Origin: UBA2589 sp965223235
GTDB taxonomy: Bacteria; Gemmatimonadota; Gemmatimonadetes; Longimicrobiales; Gaopeijiaceae
Direction of reading: 5' to 3'
Assembly: GCA_965223235.1 (NCBI GenBank)
Contig: CBDCVV010000016.1
Coordinates: 62,001-126,000, forward strand
Length of the DNA: 64,000 bases
The translations under genes and the position numbers were made by a program. Within the stretch, counting starts at the first letter, position 1, and each line of letters starts with the position of its first letter. Of this stretch, positions 51,431 to 58,023 are shown in pieces. Below the pieces are notes generated by a model. The model had not been told where the DNA came from, did not search any database, and was given only the letters and a program-made list of their open reading frames with translations.

Positions 51431-52123
51431 GGGTAGGCGGAGGGTCACCGAGTGGGCGCCTCGGCTCGAACCCTCGACCTAGGTGCGGGGGTTCTCTCGA
51501 CGGGCAGGTATGCAAAACCCTCTCAGATCTTGCGCGATCTGAAGGGGCTTCAGCGGAATGCGAGGGATGGAGCTGCGGTCGGCTACGCCGATCCTCGCTC
51601 GTCTCGGCGAGGGGCGGGTAGGCGGAGGTCACCGAGTGGGCGCCTCGGCTCGAACCCCTCGACCAGGGTGCGGGGGTTCACCGACCTCCGGGCGGGCGTG
51701 CGAAAGCCCCTCAAGGCCAGAGACCTGAGGGGCTTTGACGGAGCGCGAGGGATGGAGCTGCGGTCGGCTACGCCGATCCTCGCTCGTCTCGGCGAGGGGC
51801 GGGTAGGTGGAGGTCACCGAGTGGGCGCCTCGGCTCGAACCCCTCGACCTAGGTGCGGGGGTTCTTTTGAATACCTGACGGTTATGTGAAAACCCCTCAG
51901 GCCAGAGACCTGAGGGGCTTTTACGGAGCGCGAGGGATGGAGCTGCGGTCGGCTACGCCGATCCTCGCTCGTCTCGGCGAGGGGTGGGTAGGCGGAGGTC
52001 ACCGAGTGGGCGCCTCGGCTCGAACCCCTCGACCAGGGTGCGGGGGTTCACCGACTTCCGGGCGGGCGTGCGAAGGCCCCTCAAGGCCAGAGACTTGAGG
52101 GGCTTTTACGGAGCGCGAGGGAT
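51431..52123 (-). repeat. Four 185-bp tandem units carrying the 3' tail of tRNA-Ser(CGA) (rtT-like array)
   Basis: Unit phase is exact: the GGGTAGGCGG/GGGTAGGTGG mark falls at 51431, 51616, 51801 and 51986, and the tail mark at 51556, 51741, 51926 and 52111 (period 185). Each unit has, in minus orientation, the last ~15 bases of the tRNA (T-loop AT to acceptor and discriminator), an intrinsic terminator hairpin with T-rich tail, a variable spacer, an inverted T-arm-like repeat (GAACCCC..GGGGGTTC) and two GC hairpins. Units 2 and 4 are nearly identical, as are parts of 1 and 3. Unit 1 has a degenerate tail and a sequence-different but still paired terminator stem. The final tail runs into the intact tRNA gene. 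No ORF here looks real. Confidence 0.9.
52072..52103 (-). terminator. Intrinsic terminator of tRNA-Ser(CGA)
   Basis: A 10-bp stem (52076-52085 with 52094-52103) lies 5 bases beyond the tRNA 3' end, with a CCTTCG tail. Equivalent hairpins with better T-runs follow at about 51889-51918, 51705-51733 and 51517-51547. Confidence 0.75.
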
Positions 52124-52191
52124 TCGAACCCCCAAGTCCTTTCGGACGCTCGCTTTCGAGGCGAGTGCATTAGCCATTCTGCCAGCGCTCC
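52109..52191 (-). tRNA. tRNA-Ser(CGA)
   Basis: A 7-bp acceptor (GGAGCGC/GCGCTCC) with discriminator G. The anticodon loop is CTCGAAA, anticodon CGA. The long variable arm GTCC-GAAA-GGAC is typical of serine tRNA. CCA is not encoded. Its 3' tail is copied four times downstream. Confidence 0.95.
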
Positions 52192-52270
52192 TGATACCGT
52201 AGCGCGGGCGCGGTGGGGATCGCGAATCCACGCGGTGCGGATAGTTAGGCCGGTGTGGAGGTTGATTGCG

Positions 52271-52470
52271 CGGCTCGAACCTGCGGTTCGAACCGGAACC
52301 ACATACTGACTTTGTCTAATATCGGGGTGCCCGGATTCATCTCGCTCACGCTCGATGGTCTCGCGGTAACCAGTCTGACTGAAGCCGATGAAATGGGCCG
52401 CTCGGCTCGAACCTGCGGTTCGAACCCGGATCCACTTGCTGACTCTTCCTAATCGGGGTGCCCGGATTCG
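52271..52470 (-). repeat. 131-bp repeat carrying the 3' tail of tRNA-Pro(CGG)
   Basis: The tail TCGGGGTGCCCGGATTC at 52322 recurs at 52453 in the real tRNA. The CGGCTCGAACC block at 52272 recurs at 52403. The copy breaks off inside the T-loop. Between the blocks, TCGAACC...GGTTCGAA forms a T-arm-like inverted repeat. No U-run terminator is visible. Confidence 0.8.
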
Positions 52471-52526
52471 AACCGGGGACCTCTGCGACCCGAACGCAGC
52501 GCTCTACCGGACTGAGCCACACCCCG
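52453..52526 (-). tRNA. tRNA-Pro(CGG)
   Basis: Starts with C1 paired to G72, A73. The anticodon stem CTGCG/CGCAG has loop TTCGGGT, anticodon CGG. The T-arm is CCCGG TTCGAAT CCGGG. Confidence 0.95.
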
Positions 52527-52547
52527 GACTACTCGGGTACCTGCACC

Positions 52548-52755
52548 GACGGGGTGGGATTGAGCTGCGGGCGGCCATGCCGCCCTCGCTCCACTCGCGA
52601 GTCACCACAGCAGGTACTCGCGTAGACCACCTGTCGCTCGAGTCGAACTCACGCGGCATCCTGCTTCGCAGTCTGCGTGGGTTCGAACGGGAGGGTCGTC
52701 GTGACTCTCTCGTCCACATTCTTCAGTGACTCTTTCAGAACGGACGGGGTGGGAT
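52548..52755 (-). repeat. 195-bp repeat carrying the 3' tail of tRNA-Ser(GGA)
   Basis: GACGGGGTGGGAT at 52548 recurs at 52743 in the real gene. After the truncated T-loop the copy carries a GAGCTGCGGGCGGC hairpin segment related to that in the 185-bp units. Then the T-arm sequence resumes as TCGAACTCACGCGG and is mirrored by CGTGGGTTCGAA 30 bases later. Confidence 0.8.
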
Positions 52756-52823
52756 TCGAACCCACGCGGACAATGTCCACACGATTTCCAATCGTGCGCC
52801 TTAAGCCACTCGGCCACCCGTCC
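52741..52823 (-). tRNA. tRNA-Ser(GGA)
   Basis: Acceptor GGACGGG/CCCGTCC, discriminator G. The loop TTGGAAA gives anticodon GGA. The long variable arm pairs GGAC-ATT-GTCC. Confidence 0.95.
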
Positions 52824-52861
52824 AAGATGCGGCCGCAGGACTTCTGGCCGACTCTCCCGTT

Positions 52862-53059
52862 GAGGGAGTGGGATGGGCTCGCTGCGCGAGCCGCGTCGCG
52901 GAGCACCAGGGTGGTGCTTCGCGTGTTCGGGCGGGCCGCTCGGCTCAAACCCACTGCCGTCCTCGCTTCGCGAGTCCGGGTGGGTTCGAACTGGATGGTC
53001 TTGCGACCGAGTTCGTCCACATGGCTTCTCGCGATGCGTTCAACGGAGGGAGTGGGATT
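52862..53059 (-). repeat. 184-bp repeat carrying the 3' tail of tRNA-Ser(GCT)
   Basis: GAGGGAGTGGGAT at 52862 recurs at 53046 in the real gene. The copy stops in the T-loop, is followed by the palindrome GGCTCGCTGCGCGAGCC and a second hairpin, then resumes as TCAAACCCACTGCCG. It is mirrored by GGTGGGTTCGAA. Confidence 0.8.
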
Positions 53060-53127
53060 CGAACCCACGCGGTGCAAGCACCAACGCCTTAGCAGGGCGC
53101 CGCCTTAAGCCACTCGGCCATCCCTCC
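53044..53127 (-). tRNA. tRNA-Ser(GCT)
   Basis: Acceptor GGAGGGA/TCCCTCC, discriminator G. The loop CTGCTAA gives anticodon GCT. The variable arm is GGTGC-TT-GCACC. Confidence 0.95.
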
Positions 53128-53136
53128 CTTCGAGCT

Positions 53137-53211
53137 ATAGCCCTGCTAGGGCTCGAACCTAGACTCTTCGGAACCAGAATCCGACGTGTTGCCAGTTACA
53201 CCACAGGGCTA
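53137..53211 (-). tRNA. tRNA-Gln(CTG)
   Basis: Begins TAGCCCT paired with AGGGCTA, a U1-A72 start as usual for glutamine tRNA. The loop TTCTGGT gives anticodon CTG. Position 73 reads T, which is unusual. Confidence 0.92.
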
Positions 53212-53227
53212 AGAAAACAAAACCGAG

Positions 53228-53300
53228 AGCCACCAGTCGGACTTGAACCGACGACCCCGTCATTACGAGTGACGTGCTCTACCAGCTGAGCTATGGTGGC
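53228..53300 (-). tRNA. tRNA-Thr(CGT)
   Basis: Acceptor GCCACCA/TGGTGGC. The loop CTCGTAA gives anticodon CGT. The T-arm is GTCGG TTCAAGT CCGAC. Confidence 0.95.
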
Positions 53301-53309
53301 AACCAGAAG

Positions 53310-53382
53310 TGGAGCCGAGGGGAATCGAACCCCTGACCTCAGCGTTGCGAACGCTGCGCTCTCCCAACTGAGCTACGGCCCC
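53310..53382 (-). tRNA. tRNA-Ala(CGC)
   Basis: Acceptor GGGGCCG/CGGCTCC with A73, including the G3-U70 identity pair. The loop TTCGCAA gives anticodon CGC. Confidence 0.95.
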
Positions 53383-53452
53383 GTACACGCCGCCCGTAGG
53401 GGCGGGCCGAGGGACGTGAGCGGTCCATAGCCCACAGAACTCGGCAGATTCA

Positions 53453-53526
<74 letters not shown>

Positions 53527-53550
53527 GACACCCGACTGTCAGGTCCTTCA

Positions 53551-53624
53551 TGCGCCCGGGAGGACTCGAACCCCCAACCTCCTGATCCGTAGTCAGGCAC
53601 TCTATCCAATTGAGCTACGGGCGC
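53551..53624 (-). tRNA. tRNA-Arg(ACG)
   Basis: Acceptor GCGCCCG/CGGGCGC, A73. The loop CTACGGA gives anticodon ACG, which TadA would edit to ICG to read CGN codons. Confidence 0.95.
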
Positions 53625-53658
53625 TTTAACGCGAGCTCCGCCTTTGGACTCACGCCCC

Positions 53659-53789
53659 CTCTTGAGGGGTGAGACCCGAGTGCGTCGCAAGGCGGGCAAG
53701 GCGACGCGATCGAGGCGTACTCTTGTACGCCGCAGTGAGCGGAGACCGTAGCCCAACGCCGCGAGGCGCCGGAGATCACCCCTCAAGAG
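53659..53789. repeat. 131-bp element bounded by 14-bp inverted repeats between tRNA-Arg and tRNA-Leu
   Basis: CTCTTGAGGGGTGA (53659-53672) and TCACCCCTCAAGAG (53776-53789) are exact inverted repeats; the right one ends at the discriminator base of tRNA-Leu(GAG). The interior is GC-rich, with smaller palindromes (GCGTCGC..GCGACGC, GCGTACTCTTGTACGC). Either a large RNA hairpin after tRNA-Leu or a small non-coding mobile element. No ORF. Confidence 0.7.
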
Positions 53790-53873
53790 TGCCCACGACA
53801 GGACTCGAACCTGTACGCCGTTTCCGGCACTGGTCCCTCAAACCAGCCTGTCTACCAATTTCAGCACGTGGGC
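53790..53873 (-). tRNA. tRNA-Leu(GAG)
   Basis: Acceptor GCCCACG/CGTGGGC, A73. The loop TTTGAGG gives anticodon GAG. The variable arm is TGCCGGAAACGGCG. Confidence 0.95.
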
Positions 53874-53903
53874 TTATGAACTAACCGCCCGGGTGGGCGA
53901 CAA

Positions 53904-53988
53904 TGCTCGAGGAGGGACTCGAACCCTCACGGGGTTAACCCCCACAGGGTCCTGAACCCTGCGCGTCTACCAATTCCGCCACCCGAGC
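53904..53988 (-). tRNA. tRNA-Leu(CAG)
   Basis: Acceptor GCTCGGG/CTCGAGC, A73. The loop TTCAGGA gives anticodon CAG. The long variable arm is GGGGGTTAACCCC. Confidence 0.95.
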
Positions 53989-54030
53989 CCGCGATCGGTA
54001 CTTCGGGCTTGCGGCGCCCGGGTTCCGACA

Positions 54031-54103
<73 letters not shown>

Positions 54104-54163
54104 CTCCACACGACCTAGGGAGCCGCCTCCAGGGAGACGACTCCGTTTGTCAAATAACCTGAG

Positions 54164-54237
54164 CGGGGCTGACGAGACTCGAACTCGCGACCTCCGGTGT
54201 GACAGACCGGCACTCTAACCGACTGAGCTACAGCCCC
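54164..54237 (-). tRNA. tRNA-Asp(GTC)
   Basis: Acceptor GGGGCTG/CAGCCCC with G73, as usual for aspartate. The loop CTGTCAC gives anticodon GTC. Confidence 0.95.
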
Positions 54238-54280
54238 AGGTTGTAAACAGCTGCCCTGCTTTTACTGCGGTCCTGCAAAA

Positions 54281-54352
54281 TACCCCGACGGGGAATTGAA
54301 CCCCGATTGCCAGGTTGAAAACCTGGTGTCCTAACCATTAGACGACCGGGGC
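54281..54352 (-). tRNA. tRNA-Glu(TTC)
   Basis: Starts GCCCCGG. The loop TTTTCAA gives anticodon TTC. The T-arm is CGGGG TTCAATT CCCCG. The first acceptor pair is a G-U wobble. Confidence 0.93.
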
Positions 54353-54368
54353 TCCTATTCCCGACGTA

Positions 54369-54441
54369 CAGGCCCGGAGGGACTCGAACCCCCAACCCCC
54401 GGTTTTGGAGACCGGTGCTCTACCAGTTGAGCTACGGACCT
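54369..54441 (-). tRNA. tRNA-Trp(CCA)
   Basis: Acceptor AGGTCCG/CGGGCCT, G73. The loop CTCCAAA gives anticodon CCA. Confidence 0.95.
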
Positions 54442-54485
54442 CTAGCTCTCTTTTACCACATCCGCCGCGAGCGACGGTTTCCTCA

Positions 54486-54558
54486 TGGCCAGGGGCGGAA
54501 TCGAACCGCCGACACCATGATTTTCAGTCATGTGCTCTACCAACTGAGCTACCTGGCC
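54486..54558 (-). tRNA. tRNA-Phe(GAA)
   Basis: Acceptor GGCCAGG/CCTGGCC, A73. The loop CTGAAAA gives anticodon GAA. Confidence 0.95.
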
Positions 54559-54562
54559 CAGA

Positions 54563-54598
54563 CAAAAAACCCGCCCGGACCCTTTCGGCTCGGACGGG
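54563..54598 (-). terminator. Strong intrinsic terminator upstream of tRNA-Phe
   Basis: On the minus strand an 8-bp stem CCCGTCCG/CGGGCGGG (one G-U pair) is followed by six T. It lies between tRNA-fMet and tRNA-Phe and 160 bases from fMet, so it seems to end a separate short transcript coming from 54599-54760. Confidence 0.75.
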
Positions 54599-54724
54599 AG
54601 TCAGCTCCGGAGAGATCGGTCTTACCGATCCTCCGCTCCCGCCCGCTGCCGCGGGCTCCACGAGTCGGAAACGATCCAGAGATCGGTACTTTGCACACCC
54701 GCTCCTTCAACGTTGCCGAACGTG

Positions 54725-54747
54725 GGAAACGCCGCCCTTCGGCGGCG
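54725..54747 (-). terminator. Hairpin after initiator tRNA-Met
   Basis: A perfect 7-bp stem CGCCGCC/GGCGGCG with a 4-base loop, then TTTCCC on the minus strand, 14 bases beyond the tRNA 3' end. Probable weak terminator or processing hairpin. The rest of 54599-54724 holds no gene I can support. Confidence 0.5.
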
Positions 54748-54760
54748 CTTCACAAACAAA

Positions 54761-54834
<74 letters not shown>

Positions 54835-54845
54835 ACAGGACGGAG

Positions 54846-54875
54846 AAGTTAGTCGAATCGCGGAGACGTGGTCAA
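54846..54875 (-). promoter_or_regulatory. Sigma70-type promoter of the tRNA cluster
   Basis: On the minus strand TTGACC (54870-54875) and TAACTT (54846-54851) are 18 bases apart. The -10 ends 11 bases before tRNA-fMet. A good consensus fit. Confidence 0.7.
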
Positions 54876-54944
54876 CCCGTTTCTTACGGCGGAAAGGAGC
54901 GCACATTGTACCCTGTCCGACTCCCACTAGGAGGGTGGTGACCG

Positions 54945-56180
54945 ATGCTTAGCTCCGTCTTCATGGATTTGGCCACGGCGCTCGGGTTGGGTCTGCTGGT
55001 GGGTCTTCAGAAGGAGCGGGCCGAGTCACCCCTGGCGGGCCTGCGCACGTTTGCGCTGGTTACCCTGAGCGGTTCTATAGCCGCGATCGTCGGAGAGGCC
55101 ACGACGCCGTGGGTTGTTGTTGGTGGATTGCTGACAACGAGTGCGCTCATGGTGACGGGGAACGCCGTCCTTATGAAGGCCGAGGGCACGGACGCGGGCC
55201 AGACGACGGAGGCCGCCGTGATCGTGATGTATCTGGTCGGCGCACTTGTGGTCGTCGCGCCCCGCGAGGTGGCGATTGTGTGCGGGGCGACCACCGCGAT
55301 GTTGCTCCACCTTCGGGAAGAACTGAGAACGTGGGTGGATCGACTCAGCGATCGCGACGTGCGGGCGATCATGCAATTCGCCGTGATCTCGCTCGTGATC
55401 TTGCCAGTACTTCCCGATCAGGCGTACGGCCCTTACGAAGTGATCAACCCACGTCAGGTCTGGTGGATGGTTGTTCTGATCGTGGGGCTTAACCTCGCTG
55501 GCTACGGAGCTTTCCGACTCATGGGCGCGCGTGCGGGCACGGCCCTAGCAGGCGTGCTAGGCGGCGTGATATCGAGTACCGCGACGACTGTTTCCTATGC
55601 GCGACAGACTAAGGCCGAGGGAGGGATGGAGGGCACCGCCGCCCTCGTAGTTTGGATCGCGTCTGGAGTCGTGTTCGTGCGTCTCTTGGTCGAGATCGGG
55701 GCCGTGGCTCCCGACTTTCTCCCGGTCGCGGCGGGCCCGTTGGTTGTGATGTTGGTGGTCTTCGCAGTGTTGGCTGGGTTGGTATGGCGGTCCGCGACGA
55801 CCCCGGGTGAGATCCCTCTAGAGCCCGGAAACCCGACAGAGTTACGCCCCGCCATCTTCTTTGGCGCTTTGTACGCGTTCGTCCTCTTCATCGTGGCGGC
55901 CGGTCAGGACCTCATGGGAGACGCCGGGTTGTACGCGGCGGCCGCGGTCTCGGGGCTTACCGATGTGGATGCCATCACGTTATCCACGTCACGTCTCGTC
56001 GATACCGACCGACTCGACCCCGATGTCGGGTGGCGCCTCGTCCTGATCGCGGTTCTTTCGAACCTGGTGTTCAAGCTCGGTCTGGCCGCGACCCTGGGCA
56101 GCCGGGACTTTGCGAAGAAGCTCGGAAGGCTGGGTGCTGTGGCGCTCGCAGCGGGAGTGGGGATCTTGCTCCTCTGGTGA
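54945..56180 (+). CDS. MgtC/SapB-type membrane protein with DUF4010
   Basis: 411 residues, about 11 transmembrane helices. The N-terminal half is MgtC-like (ATALGLGLLVGLQKERAESP, LAGLRTFALVTLSGSIAAIVG). The second half is DUF4010 (VINPRQVWWMVVLIVGLNLAGYGAFRLMGARAG, GGVISSTATTVSYARQTK, ...GLTDVDAITLSTSRL). These proteins are linked to magnesium or low-phosphate adaptation, but the biochemical role is unknown. AGGAGG lies ten bases before ATG 54945. It is divergent from the tRNA cluster and interrupts it from tRNA-Pro(GGG). Confidence 0.93.
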   Translation: MLSSVFMDLATALGLGLLVGLQKERAESPLAGLRTFALVTLSGSIAAIVGEATTPWVVVGGLLTTSALMVTGNAVLMKAEGTDAGQTTEAAVIVMYLVGALVVVAPREVAIVCGATTAMLLHLREELRTWVDRLSDRDVRAIMQFAVISLVILPVLPDQAYGPYEVINPRQVWWMVVLIVGLNLAGYGAFRLMGARAGTALAGVLGGVISSTATTVSYARQTKAEGGMEGTAALVVWIASGVVFVRLLVEIGAVAPDFLPVAAGPLVVMLVVFAVLAGLVWRSATTPGEIPLEPGNPTELRPAIFFGALYAFVLFIVAAGQDLMGDAGLYAAAAVSGLTDVDAITLSTSRLVDTDRLDPDVGWRLVLIAVLSNLVFKLGLAATLGSRDFAKKLGRLGAVALAAGVGILLLW

Positions 56181-56184
56181 GACG

Positions 56185-56482
56185 GTGGCCCAGCCGCATG
56201 CTGCGGCTGGGACCACCTATCGGGACGGCCGGATGTTGCTGCACGAGGCTCGGGCAGACGGTGGTTGAGAACATGGGCGTGCACCGATCCGGCGGTAGAA
56301 ACAAGAAAGGCCCCAGCCGCATGCTGCGGCTGGGACCATCAATCGGGACGGCCGGATGTTGCTGCACGAGGCTCGGGCAGACGGTGGTTGAGAACATGGG
56401 CGTGCACCGATCCGGCCGTGGAAACAAGAAAGGCCCCAGCCGCATGCTGCGGCTGGGACCACCCATCGGGACGGCCGGATTC
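56185..56482 (-). repeat. 123-bp tandem array carrying the 3' tail of tRNA-Pro(GGG)
   Basis: CGGGACGGCCGGAT occurs at 56221, 56344 and 56467 (period 123), the last inside the real tRNA. Units 1 and 2 differ at only a few bases. Each is followed, in minus orientation, by the terminator-like hairpin CCCAGCCGCA-GCA-TGCGGCTGGG plus CCTTTCTTG; hairpins are at 56188-56213, 56313-56337 and 56436-56460. Beyond the truncated T-loop the unit holds GCCGGAT...ATCCGGC and GCTGCAC...GTGCAC inverted repeats. The outermost hairpin may also end the DUF4010 message. Confidence 0.9.
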
Positions 56483-56539
56483 GAACCGGCGACCCCCTGA
56501 ACCCCATTCAGGTGCGCTACCGGGCTGCGCCACGTCCCG
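56466..56539 (-). tRNA. tRNA-Pro(GGG)
   Basis: C1-G72 acceptor CGGGACG/CGTCCCG, A73. The loop ATGGGGT gives anticodon GGG. The tail is copied twice downstream. The 201 bases from here to 56740 hold no gene that I can see. Confidence 0.95.
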
Positions 56540-56740
56540 TCTTCCGCGAACCGCCGGAAGGGACGACAAGCTACCTAATCAGGTAGATGTCGGGAACCAT
56601 CGGGCCGCAGTGCTCTCTGGGTCCATATGGATGGCGGAGCTCCGCGGAGTCGGAGCAACCACGAGCTCGCCGGACACAGTCCTAGGGGGTAGAGAAGCAC
56701 TCACCGCAGCTGGCGATCCCCTCAGTCCGGAGTCGACCGT

Positions 56741-57964
56741 ATGGTCACCGACCGCGTCTTGGTTTGCCTCGCCCTGTTCCTCTTGGTGTGCGCTTGTGGA
56801 GACGCCGACTCGCTGGCAAGCGATTCCGACCTTGCCGGGACGGATGGGTCACCCCTTGAGTCGAAGATCGTCGAGAACGCCGGTTCGGGTGCTTGGGGGG
56901 CAGATGATGCCTGGCGCTTGGAGGAGGTCATGGCCGCTGGGACTGGCTCGGGGTCAGAGAGGCCGTTTGGGGATGTTTCCGGGCTCGACGTGGATGAGGC
57001 CGGCAACGTGTACGTGGCGGACAAGCTCGCGCAGGAGATCCGTGTCTTTGATGGGGCCGGGAACCCGCTTCGAACGATCGGCCGGGCAGGTTCGGGGCCG
57101 GGGGAGTTTGGGGGAAACATCGGCGGCGTCTTCGTTATTGGCCAAGAGTTGATTGTTCCTGATGTCGCTAATCAGCGGGTATCACGCTTCGCGTTGTCCG
57201 GGACCTTCATCGATTCTCGCCGAGTGAGTGCCGAGGCCGGGGTTCCGATTCGGTGGGATGTCGCGGACGGCCGCTTGGTGGCTCAACGCCGCAGGGTGGT
57301 GCCGGGAGATCGTGATGTGGTCGAGGGCGACCGGATCGTATCGCTGACTCCTCCTGAAGACACACTGGTCCTACTGCCGCCTGGCCAGGCCGTCCAGATC
57401 ACCGGGGAGGGTCCGATCATCCGTCAATTCCATCCTGAACCGGTCTGGGACTCGACGTACGACGGGCGGCTCGTCATTGCCATGACAGACGAGTGGCGCT
57501 TCGTAGTTCGCGACGCCGGTGGCCGCGTGGAATGGGTGGCGACTCGACCGATGGAGACCGCGCGGACATCCTCCGCAGATCGTGACGCCGTGCGTACATC
57601 GCTGAGAGAGATGTACACACGACAAGGCATCCCGGCTGCGGCCAGGGAAGCCGTGATCGATCGCATGGAGTTCGCCGACCGACTTCCCGCTCTGACGTCG
57701 GTGATCTTCGGTCCCAATGATTCGCTGTGGGTCCGCCACTTCGTCGCGCCCTCGACTTCCGAAAGAGGACGCACACGAGTCCTGGTGGAGGAGATGGGGT
57801 CCACGGATTGGAGTGTGTTCGACGCGACAGGCCACTACTTAGGGGACGTGTCGTTCCCCACAGACTTCACTCCCGTACAAGTTGTGGATGACCGCTTCTA
57901 CGGAGTTGTGTTCAACGAGCACGACGTCCAATCCGTTCGCAGCTACCGCGTGGTCACCGAGTAG
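56741..57964 (+). CDS. 6-bladed beta-propeller lipoprotein
   Basis: 407 residues. Lipoprotein signal with LLVCACGD. NHL-like blades: FGDVSGLDVDEAGNVYVADK, QEIRVFDGAGNPLRTIGRAGSGPGEF, LIVPDVANQRVSRFALSGTF. This is the 6-bladed propeller type common in Bacteroidota and Gemmatimonadota, probably ligand binding rather than catalytic. The C-terminal part (residues 260-407) has a charged helical segment (SLREMYTRQGIPAAAREAVIDRM). Function unknown. Confidence 0.8.
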   Translation: MVTDRVLVCLALFLLVCACGDADSLASDSDLAGTDGSPLESKIVENAGSGAWGADDAWRLEEVMAAGTGSGSERPFGDVSGLDVDEAGNVYVADKLAQEIRVFDGAGNPLRTIGRAGSGPGEFGGNIGGVFVIGQELIVPDVANQRVSRFALSGTFIDSRRVSAEAGVPIRWDVADGRLVAQRRRVVPGDRDVVEGDRIVSLTPPEDTLVLLPPGQAVQITGEGPIIRQFHPEPVWDSTYDGRLVIAMTDEWRFVVRDAGGRVEWVATRPMETARTSSADRDAVRTSLREMYTRQGIPAAAREAVIDRMEFADRLPALTSVIFGPNDSLWVRHFVAPSTSERGRTRVLVEEMGSTDWSVFDATGHYLGDVSFPTDFTPVQVVDDRFYGVVFNEHDVQSVRSYRVVTE

Positions 57965-58023
57965 CCGTTCCCTGACATACCGCGGTACCTTGACTGCTGA
58001 GAGCAGAGGAAATCGGAGGGAGG

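Noticed and set aside
51452..52202. Repeated open frames (for example 51452-51889, 51886-52098) that look like a repeat protein
   Set aside because: They run through tRNA tails, terminators and the tRNA gene itself; the 185-bp period is not a multiple of three, and there are no ribosome sites.
52272..52300. GGCTCGAACC...GGTTCGAACC as another tRNA gene
   Set aside because: Only a T-arm-like palindrome is present; no anticodon stem or acceptor can be formed.
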